Assembly: GCA_017613475.1 (NCBI GenBank)
Contig: JAGADT010000128.1
Span: 1 to 5,385 of the forward strand
Direction: 5' to 3'
Length of the DNA stretch: 5,385 bases
DNA from: Desulfovibrionaceae bacterium
Lineage (GTDB): Bacteria > Desulfobacterota > Desulfovibrionia > Desulfovibrionales > Desulfovibrionaceae
Both the position numbers and the translations under genes were made by a program. The notes under the pieces were generated by a model, which had not been told where the DNA came from, made no database searches, and worked only from the letters and a program-made list of their open reading frames with translations. Shown one piece after another: positions 4,415 to 5,385 of this stretch (position 1 is the stretch's first letter; every line of letters starts with the position of its first letter).

Positions 4415-5385
4415 ATGTCACCCATTGAAATTTTTGATGACGATCAGGAACAAGCCGCGCATGTAGCCGAAACAGAACAGGAAAAACCCAAGCCTGCCCG
4501 CAGGTCCCGCAAGGCGTCCAGGGAGACCCCTGCCGAAGCGGCCCCCGAAGCAAAGGCCCCCAAAAAGCGCAGCCGCCCCAGTAAAAAAAGCCAGCCCGCC
4601 GATGCGGAAACAGCCCAGCCCGCCGCGGCTGAAGCCGCCCCTGAGGAAGCGCCGCAGCCGGCGAAGCGCCCACGCAGGCAGCGCAGCACCCGCAAGCAGG
4701 CTCCGGCGCAGGAAAACGCCGAAACCACGCAAAGTGCAGCCACGGAACCTGCCTCCCAGCCTGAAGAAAACGCTCCAAACGCGCAGGAAACGCCGCCTGC
4801 GCCCAAAAAACGGCGCACACGTTCAGCCAAAAAGAATACTGAAGAGGCTCTTCAGGGAACGCTCATCACCACAGATCCCCTGGCTCTTCTGGAAGAGAAA
4901 GCCGCAAAGCAATCCAAGGCGGCCCCCCCTGCAAAGAAGGCCCCCCTTCTGCCGGCTGCCAGGCAGGCCATGGCCGTATCCACGCAGGCAGATTCCAATC
5001 TGTCCGGGCAAAACAGGCCTCCTGTGCTTGATGACTTTTCTTTCACCCCGCCGCCGGATGCAGGCGCCTACAAGCCAGAGCCCGCGCCGCTTCCGGCAGA
5101 TATTCCCGCTCCGCAGCCCGCCCCTGCCCAAAAAGCGCAGCCAGAAGAGGCAGCGAAACAGGCAGTGCCTGAACCAACACCGTTGGAACCAGCACCGTTG
5201 GAACCAACACTGTTGGAACCAACAGCATTGGAAACCGCTCTGCCTGAAGCAGCACTGCCGAACGCAGCATCTCCGGAAGCGGCATTGCCTGAAGCGCTGC
5301 TGACGGGTGCGGCAGAAAGCGGACAGGAAGGCAGTGAGGAACAGCAGGAATCCCTTGCTGAAAACACGGGGAAAGCCGCGCGCCC
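4415..5385 (+). CDS. Ala/Pro/Glu/Lys-rich protein with four basic patches, 3' end outside window (unknown function)
   Basis: The frame stays open from ATG 4415 to the window edge, giving 323 codons of a longer gene. GAGG at 4405-4408, six bases before the ATG, is a strong ribosome-binding site. I do not recognise the family. The start (MSPIEIFDDD) is acidic. Residues 24-140 alternate acidic Ala/Glu stretches with four basic patches sharing an R-S core: ARRSRK (28-33), KKRSRPSKK (50-58), KRPRRQRSTRK (84-94) and KKRRTRSAKK (131-140). Residues 143-215 are more ordinary and include a short hydrophobic/acidic motif, PPVLDDFSFTPPP (202-214). From about 248 to 297 there are degenerate five-residue repeats. 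No signal peptide, membrane segment or catalytic motif is visible, so it is probably cytoplasmic and disordered here. Such tails occur on RNA- or DNA-binding proteins such as RNase E, pseudouridine synthases or histone-like proteins. A folded domain probably follows beyond the edge. The reality of the gene is well supported by the ribosome-binding site and biased codons; the function is unknown. Confidence 0.8.
   Translation, partial: MSPIEIFDDDQEQAAHVAETEQEKPKPARRSRKASRETPAEAAPEAKAPKKRSRPSKKSQPADAETAQPAAAEAAPEEAPQPAKRPRRQRSTRKQAPAQENAETTQSAATEPASQPEENAPNAQETPPAPKKRRTRSAKKNTEEALQGTLITTDPLALLEEKAAKQSKAAPPAKKAPLLPAARQAMAVSTQADSNLSGQNRPPVLDDFSFTPPPDAGAYKPEPAPLPADIPAPQPAPAQKAQPEEAAKQAVPEPTPLEPAPLEPTLLEPTALETALPEAALPNAASPEAALPEALLTGAAESGQEGSEEQQESLAENTGKAAR
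5156..5305 (+). repeat. Degenerate 15-base tandem repeat encoding pentapeptides
   Basis: About ten in-frame units of 15 bases lie within the low-complexity gene. The best conserved are the four at 5171-5230 (GAACCAACACCGTTG and variants), which encode EPTPL, EPAPL, EPTLL and EPTAL. Flanking units drift to ETALP, EAALP, NAASP, EAALP and EALLT. The repeat keeps frame with the protein. The near-identical units at 5171-5215 suggest recent duplication, while the outer ones look older. Confidence 0.85.

Noticed and set aside
3553..4425. 290-codon minus-strand frame opposite the metallophosphoesterase
   Set aside because: The plus strand there carries all metal-binding motifs of a known family. The minus frame has no recognisable motif and is explained by GC-rich codon bias.
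4230..4830. Several minus-strand frames opposite the low-complexity gene
   Set aside because: They mirror the repetitive Ala/Pro/Lys codons as Gly/Ala/Phe/Leu-rich runs, lack ribosome-binding sites and overlap one another in different frames.
5156..5305. CRISPR-like array
   Set aside because: The repeats are contiguous 15-base units without spacers and stay in frame with a protein.

Overview
The window is GC-rich and densely coded. It looks like chromosomal DNA of a Gram-negative bacterium: the leftmost gene encodes a lipoprotein with a clear lipobox and the beginnings of a periplasmic-binding fold. The codon choice and gene mix would suit a Desulfovibrionaceae-type Desulfobacterota genome, but this is a guess from general resemblance and no marker gene here settles it. 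I see no rRNA, tRNA, CRISPR array, insertion sequence or phage gene.

Layout. The left two thirds is a run of four genes on the minus strand. In transcription order they are 5-formyltetrahydrofolate cyclo-ligase (3525-2908), a YfiH/PgeF-type multicopper-oxidase-like protein (2908-2159), an OppF/DppF-type peptide ABC-transporter ATPase (2024-1047), and a TPR-containing lipoprotein resembling penicillin-binding-protein activators (994 to beyond position 1). The first two share one base at the stop/start junction. A 134-base gap before the ABC gene holds alternative hairpins and a four-codon upstream ORF whose stop overlaps the ABC start codon. The plus strand carries a complete calcineurin-like metallophosphoesterase (3613-4284), divergent from the cyclo-ligase across an AT-rich 87-base gap. 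After a probable terminator and a 130-base spacer comes the first 323 codons of a low-complexity Ala/Pro/Glu/Lys-rich protein (4415 to beyond 5385). That protein has four evenly spread basic patches and a 15-base (five-residue) repeat.

How the genes may work together. Cyclo-ligase returns 5-formyl-THF to the one-carbon pool. The next three products can all be linked to the cell wall in better-known relatives: PgeF edits murein precursors, Opp-type ATPases power uptake of murein peptides, and LpoA-type lipoproteins activate peptidoglycan synthases. That common theme is inference from family knowledge. The sequence shows only that the genes are co-oriented and close. Most of the window is ordinary housekeeping DNA. 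The parts least explained by known families are the C-terminally cut basic/repeat protein and the leader in front of the ABC ATPase.
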